Shown: one piece after another, positions 1-10,700 of the stretch | Layout: each line of letters opens with the position of its first letter | Position numbering within the stretch: the first letter of the stretch is position 1 | From: Rhodocytophaga rosea | GTDB taxonomy: Bacteria > Bacteroidota > Bacteroidia > Cytophagales > 172606-1 | Direction: 5' to 3' | Assembly (NCBI RefSeq): GCF_010119975.1 | Contig: NZ_CP048222.1 | Span: 8,656,501-8,720,500 of the forward strand | DNA length: 64,000 nucleotides | Position numbers and translations under genes: made by a program | The notes under the pieces: generated by a model | Database searches by the model: none | Told to the model about the DNA's origin: nothing | What the model saw: the letters and a program-made list of their open reading frames with translations, nothing else

Positions 1-1495
1 GGCCTTTCAGGTTCATAACTGCCACAAATTCATCCATTTCTTTGATAAATTCCGGTTTACGCCTGGAAGATTTCAGGGAATATTTTCTGGCAAAAATATC
101 GCCTTTGGTCTGGAGTTCATTTTTCTTCTCCATAATATAATTCAGCCGTTCAATCAGGTCTTTGGTAGACCTGCCAATTACTTCTGTAGCTTCTAGGGTA
201 CCAATCGTCATAACGGTGGTGCCGCCTACGGTAGATACTATCTTCTGTGTAGGGGAAGGCTGTAATACTACCGGGGCAAGTCCGGACACAGCCCCTAAAG
301 AAGCATTGGTGATGGATCTTCCTTTTTTGCCTTTTTTAGCCCGGTTATACTTCTTTTTCAGGTCTTTTTCGGTATCTTTTAGCTGCTCCATCAGATCCCA
401 GGCTCTCACCAGACTAGTGCGGTAGTCGGTATATAATTTATTGTCTTTCTCCCCTTCATTTACAGCATTCAGAATCGTAACCTGTACCTTTTTTTCATCC
501 CGTTTCTGCGTTTTGTCGATCACAAAAAAGTTGATGGAAAAAGTAACTGAATCCACTGGGTCTTGCACAAAATCATAGCCTGGTGTCCAGATGAATTCAT
601 ACTGATTAATAGTATTCTGCACCAGCGCAGACTTAGGAACCAGCGTATTTTCCGAAACAAAGCCAAACGAACTGATATCACTGTCTCCATTCGGGTCCAT
701 CAGGTAGAACTTCATATTTACGGTAGCATCTTCTTTGTAACGGATCGCTGCCGTTTTGGGAACTATAGAAACTTCCGGCGCCAGATCCATAGAAGTGGCT
801 TCAATCCTGAACTTGCCTTTCGTACGGCTTTTACCAGGCTGGTCTTCTACATAGAATTCCAGCGAGAGCGGCTTACTTTTTAACTGGTTGAACTGGGTGA
901 GGGAAGGTTTCCAGATAAATTCTCCCTGGCTGGAAAGTTTGGCACCTTCAGGCATGGCATCTGAAATAGGAATAAACACCAGTGGATCTTCATCCTCATC
1001 TCTCACAGCTGCTTTATCAATAGTATAAGTATTTGATACATTGTATTGTACATAGAAAGGCTTTAATTCTTCTACTACCGGTGCCTGGTTCATGTGAACT
1101 ACCTTAAGTTCAATCACTTTTGTTGCTTTCTCATCAAAATCATTATGGGCTTCGAATACGAGTTGCGCATTGCGGCTGGGGTGCAAACGGTCAACAAAAT
1201 CAAATCCTGGTGTCCAGGAAAAATGGCCGGTTGAATCCAGCACCATTCCATCCAACGCTCCCTCTTTCAACGAAAATGTAAAATCACTGGCATCGGCCTG
1301 ATTCGTTTTCAGGTCAAATTCCAGCTTTTGTCCTTCGGGAATATAATTCCAGTTGATATGTGTAGGCAAAATTATTTCTACCGGAATGGCTGGTGGTACA
1401 CTTTGCACGCTTTGTACATTTGTAGAATCCTGGGCAGAAACAGGCAGCTGGAAAAGTCCTGCAAAAAATAGACTAAACAAAGCACGTTTTTTCAT
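1..1495 (-). CDS. secreted Ig-like/cadherin-like domain protein (3' part outside window)
   Basis: An open frame runs from an ATG at 1495 (reverse strand) to the left edge without a stop, about 498 codons. It begins MKKRALFSLFFAGLF and has a typical signal peptide ending near PVSAQ, so the product is exported. The next ~330 residues show repeated units of the type 'pEGxxLxFDLxxN...GxFxWTPGFDFVD' and 'DxDEDPLVFIP...GEFIWKPSL', which resemble the putative-Ig (He_PIG/cadherin-like) folds of surface proteins. The last visible part is charged and helical (KDTEKDLKKKYNRAKKGKKG), then a Gly/Thr/Val-rich stretch and another Lys-rich helix. No catalytic motif is visible and the function is unknown; an envelope structural role is inferred. 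The C-terminus, and therefore any sorting domain, lies outside the window. Confidence 0.8.
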   Translation of the reverse strand, partial: MKKRALFSLFFAGLFQLPVSAQDSTNVQSVQSVPPAIPVEIILPTHINWNYIPEGQKLEFDLKTNQADASDFTFSLKEGALDGMVLDSTGHFSWTPGFDFVDRLHPSRNAQLVFEAHNDFDEKATKVIELKVVHMNQAPVVEELKPFYVQYNVSNTYTIDKAAVRDEDEDPLVFIPISDAMPEGAKLSSQGEFIWKPSLTQFNQLKSKPLSLEFYVEDQPGKSRTKGKFRIEATSMDLAPEVSIVPKTAAIRYKEDATVNMKFYLMDPNGDSDISSFGFVSENTLVPKSALVQNTINQYEFIWTPGYDFVQDPVDSVTFSINFFVIDKTQKRDEKKVQVTILNAVNEGEKDNKLYTDYRTSLVRAWDLMEQLKDTEKDLKKKYNRAKKGKKGRSITNASLGAVSGLAPVVLQPSPTQKIVSTVGGTTVMTIGTLEATEVIGRSTKDLIERLNYIMEKKNELQTKGDIFARKYSLKSSRRKPEFIKEMDEFVAVMNLKG

Positions 1496-1872
1496 GGATA
1501 TAGTTTGTTTGTAATGGTCAATGGTACTGGCCATTTTATGAAATAAATTTTCTTTGATAACAGCGAAATAAACTACGAGTATAAAGAGAAATGCCCTAAA
1601 CACGATAAATTATGTATCCAAATTATTACATAGCCTGAATTTTATGTGAATTATTCGGAATTTAACAGCCAATCGGACTAACAAAAATAATGCCCGCCTA
1701 TGAAGCTACTTACTTTATAAATCAGAATTTCTACTCATTTTCTGTAGGCTGTATTACGTTTATGCCCATTTCGATCTATACTCAATAGTAGCTTATACAT
1801 TAATAACAACAAATACTTCTGCTTCGTTTTCTGATTTCTAACTTCTAACTTCCGGCCACTAATCTTAAATGT
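1496..1872. other. intergenic region between divergent genes
   Basis: AT-rich spacer between the Ig-like protein gene (minus) and the Nif3-like gene (plus); it must hold both promoters. No convincing TTTG / TAnnTTTG pair was found. The only structured part is a run of imperfect heptamers just before the plus-strand gene, listed separately. Confidence 0.6.
1828..1855. repeat. imperfect heptamer repeat
   Basis: Four consecutive 7-mers TTTCTGA, TTTCTAA, CTTCTAA, CTTCCGG sit directly upstream of the Nif3-like gene. Similar 7-nt periodic tracts occur in other spacers of this window (23231-23279). Confidence 0.55.
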
Positions 1873-2970
1873 ATGCCCACCATTCAACAAATCATTCAAC
1901 AACTAGAAATCCTGGCTCCTCCATCCTACCAGGAAAGCTACGACAATGCCGGACTGATTACCGGCCGTCCGGAATGGGAACTTACTGGAGCATTAGTTAG
2001 TCTGGATGCCACAGAAGATATAGTAGCAGAAGCGATTCGCGAGAATTGTAACCTAATTATCGCCCATCATCCCATTGTATTTAAAGGACTAAAAAAGCTC
2101 AATGGAAACAATTATGTAGAACGCACCATTATTTCAGCCATTCAGCACCAGATTGCCATTTATGCCATTCATACCAACCTAGATAATGTAGCAGGCGGTG
2201 TAAATTTCAAAATTGCCCAAAAACTCAAACTCGAAAAGGTAAAGATACTGGCCCCCAAAAAACAGGTATTACAGAAACTGGTCACCTTTGTTCCACTGGA
2301 ACATACCACAACCGTATTGAATGCTTTATATGAAGCAGGCGCAGGAAATATTGGTAATTATTCCCATTGCAGTTTCCGCAGCAAGGGTAGCGGCACCTTT
2401 CTACCCAATGAGCAGGCAAATCCACATACCGGGCAGCCAAACAAACCCGAAGAAGTGCAGGAAGAACGGATTGAAGTGATTTTACCAGCTTATCTTTCTC
2501 ATAAAGTCATAGCAGCTTTACAGCAATCTCATCCCTATGAGGAGGTGGCATATTATCTTACTGCGCTTGAAAATGCCTACCAAAATGTGGGAGCCGGTAT
2601 AATTGGGCAGCTGGCCGAACCTATGGATGATCTGGATTTTCTGCACTATCTGAAAGCGGAAATGCAAGTCTCTTGTGTGCGGCATACAGCCCGTTTACAT
2701 AAACCGGTTCAACGGATAGCCCTATGTGGCGGCGCTGGTATTTTCCTGCTCCCCGATGCCCTGCGACAGAAAGCAGATGTGTTTATAACGGCCGATGTTA
2801 AATACCATGAGTTTTTTGATGCCGAAGGAAAACTGATACTGGCAGATATCGGGCATTATGAAAGCGAAGTTTTTACAAAAGAATTGATTGCTACGTATTT
2901 GTCAGAAAAATTTCGTAATATTGCACTCATTTTGTCAAAAACAGTTACCAACCCCATCAATTACTTGTGA
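1873..2970 (+). CDS. Nif3-like dinuclear metal center protein (YqfO/DUF34 family)
   Basis: A 365-residue protein of the Nif3/YqfO family, toroidal hexamers with a two-metal site; the physiological reaction is unsettled and the label 'GTP cyclohydrolase I type 2' is common in databases. Visible metal-site motifs are IIAHHPIVF (His65, His66), IHTNLDN (Asp104) and the C-terminal GHYESE. The length fits the long form, with a PII/CutA-like domain inserted about residues 130-240 (it contains SHPYEEVAYYL). The ATG start matches the family N-terminus ('IQQLEILAPPSYQESYDNAGL'-type, given here in part). It runs directly into the zinc-ribbon gene, and this Nif3 plus zinc-ribbon pairing is common in bacteria, so an operon is very likely. 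Confidence 0.9.
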   Translation: MPTIQQIIQQLEILAPPSYQESYDNAGLITGRPEWELTGALVSLDATEDIVAEAIRENCNLIIAHHPIVFKGLKKLNGNNYVERTIISAIQHQIAIYAIHTNLDNVAGGVNFKIAQKLKLEKVKILAPKKQVLQKLVTFVPLEHTTTVLNALYEAGAGNIGNYSHCSFRSKGSGTFLPNEQANPHTGQPNKPEEVQEERIEVILPAYLSHKVIAALQQSHPYEEVAYYLTALENAYQNVGAGIIGQLAEPMDDLDFLHYLKAEMQVSCVRHTARLHKPVQRIALCGGAGIFLLPDALRQKADVFITADVKYHEFFDAEGKLILADIGHYESEVFTKELIATYLSEKFRNIALILSKTVTNPINYL

Positions 2971-2975
2971 TCTCA

Positions 2976-3725
2976 ATGGAAAGAACAGTAGCACAGAAAC
3001 TTGAAGCCTTACTTGCCTTACAACAAATCGATTCTAATTTAGACGCTATCCGCAAGGTAAGAGGTGATCTTCCGGAAGAGGTAATGGATTTAGAAGATGA
3101 AATCGCTGGCTACGAAACCAGAGTGGGAAAATTCGACAAAGACATAGCTGGTTTAGAAGAGGAAATCACCCGTAATAAGCAAACAAAAAAAGATTCTGAA
3201 AAGCTGATCAACAAGTACAAAGACCAGCAAATGAATGTGCGCAACAACCGGGAATATGATGCAATTACCAAGGAAATTGAACTGCAAACCCTGGAAATGG
3301 AATTAGCCGATAAACGTATCAGCGAAGCCAATGCCAGAATCCTTCGCAAAAATGATGAGATCAAAGGTACCCAGCAGATATTAGCGGAACGAAAAAAAGA
3401 TCTGGCTATTAAAAATAATGAACTGAGTGTAATAGTTTCTGAAAGTGAAGATGAAGAAAATAAACTCATCAAAGAAAGAGAGAAGTTTCAGGTAAATATT
3501 GAGGACCGCTTATTAAAATCATACGAGAAAATCAGAAGCAATGCCATGAACGGGCTTGCTGTGGTAGTGGTAAAAAGGGGGGCTTGCGGAGGTTGTTTTA
3601 ACACGGTGCCGCCACAGCGTCAGGCTGATATCCGGGATAAGAAAAAGATCATTGTATGCGAACATTGTGGTCGCATTTTCGCAGATGTAGAGGATATAGT
3701 GGTAGCTGAAAAGCCAAAAAGATAA
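2976..3725 (+). CDS. C4 zinc-ribbon coiled-coil protein (CT398-like)
   Basis: About 249 residues: a long charged coiled coil (roughly residues 5-190, rich in E/K/D with heptad leucines) followed by a C-terminal zinc ribbon with CGGC and CEHC motifs. This is the CT398-like/DUF164 family, probably a nucleic-acid or protein scaffold; the molecular function is not established. Two starts are possible: GTG at 2967, which overlaps the TGA of the upstream gene, or ATG at 2976. I chose ATG because the conserved part begins at MERTVAQKLEALL. Translational coupling with the Nif3-like gene is likely either way. A hairpin terminator follows. Confidence 0.85.
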   Translation: MERTVAQKLEALLALQQIDSNLDAIRKVRGDLPEEVMDLEDEIAGYETRVGKFDKDIAGLEEEITRNKQTKKDSEKLINKYKDQQMNVRNNREYDAITKEIELQTLEMELADKRISEANARILRKNDEIKGTQQILAERKKDLAIKNNELSVIVSESEDEENKLIKEREKFQVNIEDRLLKSYEKIRSNAMNGLAVVVVKRGACGGCFNTVPPQRQADIRDKKKIIVCEHCGRIFADVEDIVVAEKPKR

Positions 3726-3750
3726 TATTTTTTATAGTATTGTAAAACAC

Positions 3751-3778
3751 AAAACCTGTCTCTGTGGCAGGTTTTTTT
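3751..3778 (+). terminator. intrinsic terminator after zinc-ribbon gene
   Basis: AAACCTG and CAGGTTT form a stem around a 9-nt loop, followed by a T tract. It lies 26 bases after the stop codon. Confidence 0.75.
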
Positions 3779-3980
3779 ATGAGGCCATATACAGATCTTT
3801 TTATATTTTTTGATCAATGCGCTGAGTCAAACCTCCATCACGTATTGGTTATTATACCAATACATTATATTCTTTACAAATTTATTACATGCAAAAGGTA
3901 AAGTCCTGTTCTTTCTGATGCAGAATCTGGTAAAATTCTACCTTATGAAGGTATTATATTTTATTAATTATCAGATAGAT

Positions 3981-5444
3981 ATGAAAAAGACATTTTGCAT
4001 TATCCTGTCATTAGGGATGGTATTTACTGCTTTCGGGCAGAACCAGAAGAAAAACTTAGGGAAACCCAACAGCCCTGAAGTTACCGATGGATCTCCGTTT
4101 ATGTCTGCCGACGGAAACCAGATCTACTACAGAAAATCGGCTACAGCTTCAGGCACTGATTACAAACCCTACGTAACTACACGTCAGGCCGATAATACCT
4201 GGAGTGAAGGCCAGCTTATTAAAGAATGGGATGAGCAAGGATATGATGGTGTCTGCTATGTTTATGCAGATGGTAATGCTATGATTCTTCCTAAAAATGG
4301 CACTGGTAAAGAAGGAGGCTTTTCAAAGATGTATCGGACTGCGAATGGCTGGTCTAAAGCCGAGCGCTTGGAATTTGAAAGTTTACCTTTTGACAAATGG
4401 TTTGCACAAGGTTGTTCATTAACACCCGACGGAAAAGTGATGATTATGGCTAATAACATGGTTATGTATGTCTCTTATTTAAAAGATGGCCATATCTGGA
4501 CAAAACCCGAATTACTATCCGACCTTGATACACCTGGAAATGAATATACACCTATTTTCTCATCTGATTACAAAACCTTGTATTTCTCCAGTGATGGCCG
4601 TAGCGACAAAATAGGAGATAATGATATTTATAAAACATATCCTTTAGATCATACCTATACAAAATGGGCAGTGCCGCAAAATCTGGGGCCAACAGTAAAT
4701 ACGCCAGCTTTTGACAATTACTTTTCGGTAAGCGCCAAAGGTGATTTTGCCATTATGTATTCAAGAGGTGAAGGAAATGGGGATATTTTTATTATGCCGC
4801 TGATTGAAGAAAACCGCCCGGACCCGGTGGTACTGCTTAGTGGTAGAGTAATTGATGCAAGCACGAATCAAACACTGGCTGCCAAAATATATTATGAAAA
4901 TCTGACGGATAGGGTAGCATTTGGAGAAGGCATGGCAAATCCTACAGATGGTAAGTATAACATTGTTTTTCCGTATGGCAAAAAATATGGTTTCCGGGCT
5001 GAACTGGAAGGATATTATGCAATTTCAGATAATATTGATTTGACCCAGTCGACTGGCCAGTATCAGGAAATTCAGAAAGACATTAAAATGTATCCCATTA
5101 CCAAAGGCCAGACGATTGTGTTAAATAACCTCTTTTTTGACTTTGGAAAATCTGAGCTGTTGCCAGCTTCTTATCCAGAATTAGAACGGCTGATTGAGGT
5201 ATTACAATCAGATAAGAGCATTAAAATCATGATCGCTGGCCATACAGACGATAAAGGAGCCGATGCCCTCAATCTCACCCTTTCTCAAAACCGTGCGAAT
5301 GCTGTAGTTAAATACCTGGTTGAGAAAGGCATTAATGCTTCGAGACTATCGGCAAAAGGGTTTGGCAAAAGTAAGCCCATTGTTGCCAACGATTCAGATA
5401 CAAACCGCCAGCAAAACAGGCGTGTGGAATTTAATGTTTTGTAA
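3981..5444 (+). CDS. OmpA-family protein with PD40-type propeller
   Basis: A 487-residue envelope protein. The reading frame is open from 3810, but the start at 3981 gives a clean signal peptide (MKKTFCIILSLGMVFTAFGQ). Residues ~40-280 contain propeller-like units (DGSPFMSADGNQIYY, YTPIFSSDYKTLYFSSDGR, DNDIYKT) as in WD40-like PD40 repeats. A small carboxypeptidase-regulatory-like beta domain (LSGRVIDASTNQ) follows, and then a C-terminal OmpA peptidoglycan-binding domain over the last ~107 residues (FFDFGKSELLP, IAGHTDDKG, LSQNRANAV, NRRVEF). This is a common Bacteroidota architecture, also seen in T9SS-associated PorE. It probably anchors an outer-membrane complex to peptidoglycan. The long hairpin downstream separates it from a beta-barrel gene on the same strand. 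Confidence 0.87.
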   Translation: MKKTFCIILSLGMVFTAFGQNQKKNLGKPNSPEVTDGSPFMSADGNQIYYRKSATASGTDYKPYVTTRQADNTWSEGQLIKEWDEQGYDGVCYVYADGNAMILPKNGTGKEGGFSKMYRTANGWSKAERLEFESLPFDKWFAQGCSLTPDGKVMIMANNMVMYVSYLKDGHIWTKPELLSDLDTPGNEYTPIFSSDYKTLYFSSDGRSDKIGDNDIYKTYPLDHTYTKWAVPQNLGPTVNTPAFDNYFSVSAKGDFAIMYSRGEGNGDIFIMPLIEENRPDPVVLLSGRVIDASTNQTLAAKIYYENLTDRVAFGEGMANPTDGKYNIVFPYGKKYGFRAELEGYYAISDNIDLTQSTGQYQEIQKDIKMYPITKGQTIVLNNLFFDFGKSELLPASYPELERLIEVLQSDKSIKIMIAGHTDDKGADALNLTLSQNRANAVVKYLVEKGINASRLSAKGFGKSKPIVANDSDTNRQQNRRVEFNVL

Positions 5445-5470
5445 GGAATTAGGTCAGGCTTTGTATATCA

Positions 5471-5528
5471 GTTTCGGATGTAAATAAATAATAGATTTAG
5501 TTCTGTGTCCATTATTTGCATCCGAAAC
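5471..5528. other. long intercistronic hairpin
   Basis: GTTTCGGATG (5471-5480) pairs with CATCCGAAAC (5519-5528). The stem continues through a T-G wobble into AAATAA/TTATTT, giving about 17 pairs around a 24-nt loop. No T tract follows, so it is not a standard terminator. It lies between the OmpA-family gene and the beta-barrel gene. Confidence 0.6.
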
Positions 5529-5601
5529 CAAATCAACCAATTAGTATACAACTCCTTTTCATAAATACCGTATCCTTATTATAAAAACCAGTCTATGAAC
5601 C

Positions 5602-6345
5602 ATGTATAAAAAATTATTCTTTTCGCTTATAGTATGCCTCTGTGCACATTACGCTGTACAAGCTCAATTTTTACTTGATGTGGAGTCAGGTGTCGTATTT
5701 AATTCCAGGTATAATGAAGTACGTGTACCCGGCAATACCGGAACCCAATTTGACTTATCCAAAGATTTTTCAGGTAATTCTACCTTTTTCTACCGGATCA
5801 GGGCAGGAATTACCCTCAGCGACAGACATACAATTTCATTACTGTATGCTCCCTTACATGTAAAGTCCACAACTACGCCTGATCAACAGATCTTATTTAA
5901 CGGAGCTACTTTTACAGCCGGAAACCGGTTAGATGCCAGTTATACATTTAATTCATACCGCCTTACTTACCGCTACGACTTTATACGAAATCCCAAATTG
6001 CGCTTTGGTGCTGGGTTAACTGCAAAAATCAGGGATGCTGACATCCAGTTAAGTAATGAACAATTGAGTACCACTAAGTCGAATGTTGGATTTGTGCCGC
6101 TGATTAACTTTTACCTGGAATGGAATTTTGCCGAAAGATTTGGATTGATCCTGGAAGGAGATGCACTGGTAGGAAAACAAGGCCGGGCTGAAGACATTTT
6201 TGCAGGCCTGGGATACCAGATCGTAAAAGATAAGGTGACGCTAAAAGCTGGTTACCGGGTACTGGAAGGCGGTGCAGATAATGACGAAGTATACAATTTT
6301 ACCTGGTTCGATTATGCTTCTGCCGGGCTTATTTTCCGGCTATAG
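5602..6345 (+). CDS. outer-membrane beta-barrel protein
   Basis: A 247-residue protein with a signal peptide (MYKKLFFSLIVCLCAHYAVQAQ) and alternating hydrophobic/polar beta strands throughout, ending in the aromatic/hydrophobic residues ASAGLIFRL typical of outer-membrane barrels. Segments such as 'RLTYRYDFIRNPKLRFGAGL' and 'FYLEWNFAERFGLILEGDA' resemble 8-stranded OMP_b-brl/OmpW-like proteins. No specific function can be named. It lies downstream of the OmpA-family gene on the same strand, 157 bases away, and ends at a bidirectional terminator shared with GAPDH. Confidence 0.75.
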   Translation: MYKKLFFSLIVCLCAHYAVQAQFLLDVESGVVFNSRYNEVRVPGNTGTQFDLSKDFSGNSTFFYRIRAGITLSDRHTISLLYAPLHVKSTTTPDQQILFNGATFTAGNRLDASYTFNSYRLTYRYDFIRNPKLRFGAGLTAKIRDADIQLSNEQLSTTKSNVGFVPLINFYLEWNFAERFGLILEGDALVGKQGRAEDIFAGLGYQIVKDKVTLKAGYRVLEGGADNDEVYNFTWFDYASAGLIFRL

Positions 6346-6463
6346 CTTATTTAAGTGTATATTTAAAATTGATCCGTTAGTATTCTGATATATAATCATT
6401 TACACACGCTTAACCTAAGTATTACTTTTGCACATTAAGTTCTTGTTAGGGTAGCCATAAATA

Positions 6464-6493
6464 AAAAGAGACGTTAGGAATAACGTCTCTTTT
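6464..6493. terminator. bidirectional terminator
   Basis: A perfect 13-bp stem AAAAGAGACGTTA / TAACGTCTCTTTT with a GGAA tetraloop (GNRA type) has A/T tails on both sides. It sits between two convergent genes (beta-barrel, plus; GAPDH, minus) and can serve both. Confidence 0.85.
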
Positions 6494-6523
6494 GCATATT
6501 ATCTGTACAAGTAAATTGATTTA

Positions 6524-7546
<1,023 letters not shown>

Positions 7547-7670
7547 TTAATTTAGTTTAACAATCATCCTTGCGCAATATTACAATCATTCTTACCTAAA
7601 ATCAAGAAACATTGCACGAAATAGAATTATTCAATTACAGCTGTTTATATCCGGTAAACAAAAATAGTAA

Positions 7671-7723
7671 GAAAAATATCCATTCTGAATAAAGAATTGT
7701 AAATCTTCATTCAGAATGGATAT
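7671..7723 (-). terminator. intrinsic terminator of the cytochrome/PA14 gene
   Basis: A perfect 15-bp inverted repeat ATATCCATTCTGAAT (7676-7690) / ATTCAGAATGGATAT (7709-7723). Read on the minus strand it is followed by TTTTTC. It lies just downstream of the 7749-10751 gene. Confidence 0.8.
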
Positions 7724-7748
7724 CAAATAGTATTATTCTAATAAATAA

Positions 7749-10700
7749 TTACTTTTTACTCAGCAAGCCTGGTTCTACAGGCAAATTATTCATCGTATAC
7801 CAGGCTTCTGTTGACCACAAATTTTGTCTATTTGCAGAAGTTATCGTTTGCCGGTTGAGGCGGATGTAGACCAGATGTCTGGCTTTCATGCCCCCCAGTT
7901 CCAGAAACACTTTTTTGCGGTCTGCGGAAACATTTACTGATTTTATAGGCAATGCCTGGTCATCCAGTTTTGGTCCGCCATATTCTGAGGTTGGTTTATA
8001 GTACCACTGACGAATGGTATAATCACTGGCAGCAGCTCCAACTCCTTCTTTTAATGGTTCTGTAAATTCGATTTCAACGCCATTGGATTTTGCCCGCACA
8101 GCCAACATTTCGAACGCTACTTTGTTATTGAAAGTAAGCCGCTGCAAACCATATGATAACTTTCCGCTATGGCCCCAATTTCCGGTAGAACCTACCCCAC
8201 CTGCATATAAGGCGCCATCTGGTCCCCACACAAGGCGGTTAATGCCTGCTTCCAGACCTTGCGTAAACCGGAACACTGCTCCCTGGTATTCTCCATTTAT
8301 TTTTTCAGCAAACACGCGTTTGATTCCGCCATGCGTTACTTCTCCATGAATCATCTGGTTCTTGTAAGGACCAACGTTTAATACCGCTGGCTGGCTGGGC
8401 GAATTTCCAATCTCATCTTGTGGCAACCATACTACTGGCTGTTTTTCAGTGAGATTAGCGGTACCTTCAAAATCTACCGAGCGTGAACCATACCAGGCAC
8501 CTTCTTGCAGGTGCAGAATTTTGCTGGAAGGGAGCCAGTCGCCCTGGTTATCGGCAATGAATATTTCATTATCTACGCCGTAGCCAATGCCATTTGGTGT
8601 ACGCAAGCCACTGGCAATAAATTCAAAGGAACCGTCTTTTTTAGAGATTTTCACCACTTTGCCTCTGTCTGGAATCTGAGGTTTGGTACTGGCCCCACCT
8701 GGATTAATGGCGGTAGCCAGAGTTCCGTAGAAATAGCCATCTTTATACAGCAATCCAAAGGCAAACTCATGAAAATTAGCCGATACCTTCCATCCGTTAC
8801 AAATGGTCTGGTATTCGTCTATTATATCATCTTTATCGAGGTCAACCAGTTTGGTGAGCTCCTGTTTTTGTAATATATAAATTTCATTATCTACCACTTT
8901 AAGACCTAAGGGTTCTGCCAGGCCATAGGCAATTTTCTTCGCTTTAATGGCTTTGGGATCTTTCCCTTGTACGCCATCCAGAATATATACTGAGCCCAGT
9001 GAATCCCAGGTACTTACTACCATTCGGCCATCTTCCAAAAAATCTATCCCACCTACTTTGGGATGAAAATCATCGGGACGGGCTTGTGCCAGATCGAAAC
9101 TAGGGTGTACGGTAACTAATGGAGAGGCATCACCAGGAATAAGGTCTTTACTGGCGGCGGAGGCAACTAGAGCCTGCTGGGTTTTCTTTATATCAGTCCC
9201 TTTGTAGGTAAATACCGACGGTGGAACTACTACAAATTCTTTGGTTCCATAAGGCCTCCATTGTAGGGAAAGACCTTTTCCACCACCGCCCTGGTAATAT
9301 TCCAAACGGAAAGGATGTTTGCCGGCTTTCAAAATGATCTCCCCATCTTTACCTTCCAGCGCATGATTTCCCCCATTATTAATGACAAGTTTATTATCAA
9401 TATATAATCTGGAACCATCGTCGCTTACCAATCTGAATACGACATTGGTTGTTTTCTCAGCATTAATAAATCCTGATGCAAAAATGGCAAAGTTTTCATC
9501 CAGGCCACCAAAATCTTCATTCACATGCATGGCGTTAACAGTACCAGAACCAATTGGCAGCATTTCGTCATTGATGGCAGGAAAATCAGAAATAGCTTCA
9601 CTGAACTTATAAATATTTACTGCCATTCCTGGTTGTTCTGCCTGTGGGTCTACATCAGACAGGTTTATTGATTTAAAATTTACTTCATAGTCAGGCTTAG
9701 GCATCAGTTTATTAGAAGCCTGGTTTTTTTCTTCTGCGGCATCCAAAGCTAAAATATAAGATACCATGGTAGTGGCATCTTCTTTTGGCAGATTCGGATG
9801 AGGGGTCATAGCTACAGCTCCCCAGTTACCGGCACCTCCTTTAATCACTTTCTCCACCAGCTGAGCGTTCATCTGCTCTGAGTTTTCATATTTCTTGGCA
9901 ATATCTATATAAGCTGGTCCAACCGTTTTTACATCTTTGTTATGACAGGTATTACAATCACTTTTTGCAAACAAAGCGGCAACGGCTTCTTCCCCAGCTA
10001 ATTTTTCAGCATCCGCTTTTGCTACAACCGGCTTTGAAATCAGGGTTGAAGTAAAATCAGTCTGGCCATTGCTGTTTAAGAGCAACACTCCCTGAAGTGT
10101 TGTATATTTTTTGCTTTGTATTTCCTCCTCTGTTTTATTCTGAACCGTATATTTTCCATTGGTCTGATACTCATTTTGGGCACCACTAGAACCTGTATGC
10201 ACCTGCAAGGCTACCTGAACATCAGCCGGAACATTTGCGGTAGTAAACACTCTTTCCAGACTGATCTGCTTATTTTCGCCCGCTTTGTATTCAGGCTTTT
10301 CTTCTACTTTAATCAGCTGCTTATTATACACCAGCTCGTACGTAAGCGTAACCTGGTTATTCTGAATGCGATGCCCTTTGTAGATCACCTCTGGCGTAGT
10401 TTCTGTGCCATTAGATACAATCCGCCAGGGGTTTCCGTCTGGTTCTTCCACATACGCGGCACCCAGACTGGTAGGCTGCGGACCATGCGCCGTAGTATAT
10501 ACCGGGCCATCAAAGTTTACGCCTTCTGTCCATGCTTTGTAGAGAGAGCCGGTTTGTGTATTATAGGCAACCCATAAGGAGTCATGCAGGGCAATGCTGA
10601 GCATTCGTGGCTTTTTATCCAGTACCGAACGTAATACCCATGCTTCGTAAGGCCTCTTTACCTTTTCTTTGGAGGCATTGTTGTTACAAGCACTCAAGCA

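Noticed and set aside
162-883. Two plus-strand ORFs (87 and 106 codons)
   Set aside because: They are antisense to the long minus-strand Ig-like protein frame, which has a signal peptide and domain-like repeats; the ORFs themselves show no recognisable sequence.
3810-3980. 57-codon N-terminal extension of the OmpA-family protein
   Set aside because: It would place the signal peptide inside the protein; the ATG at 3981 gives a normal signal sequence.
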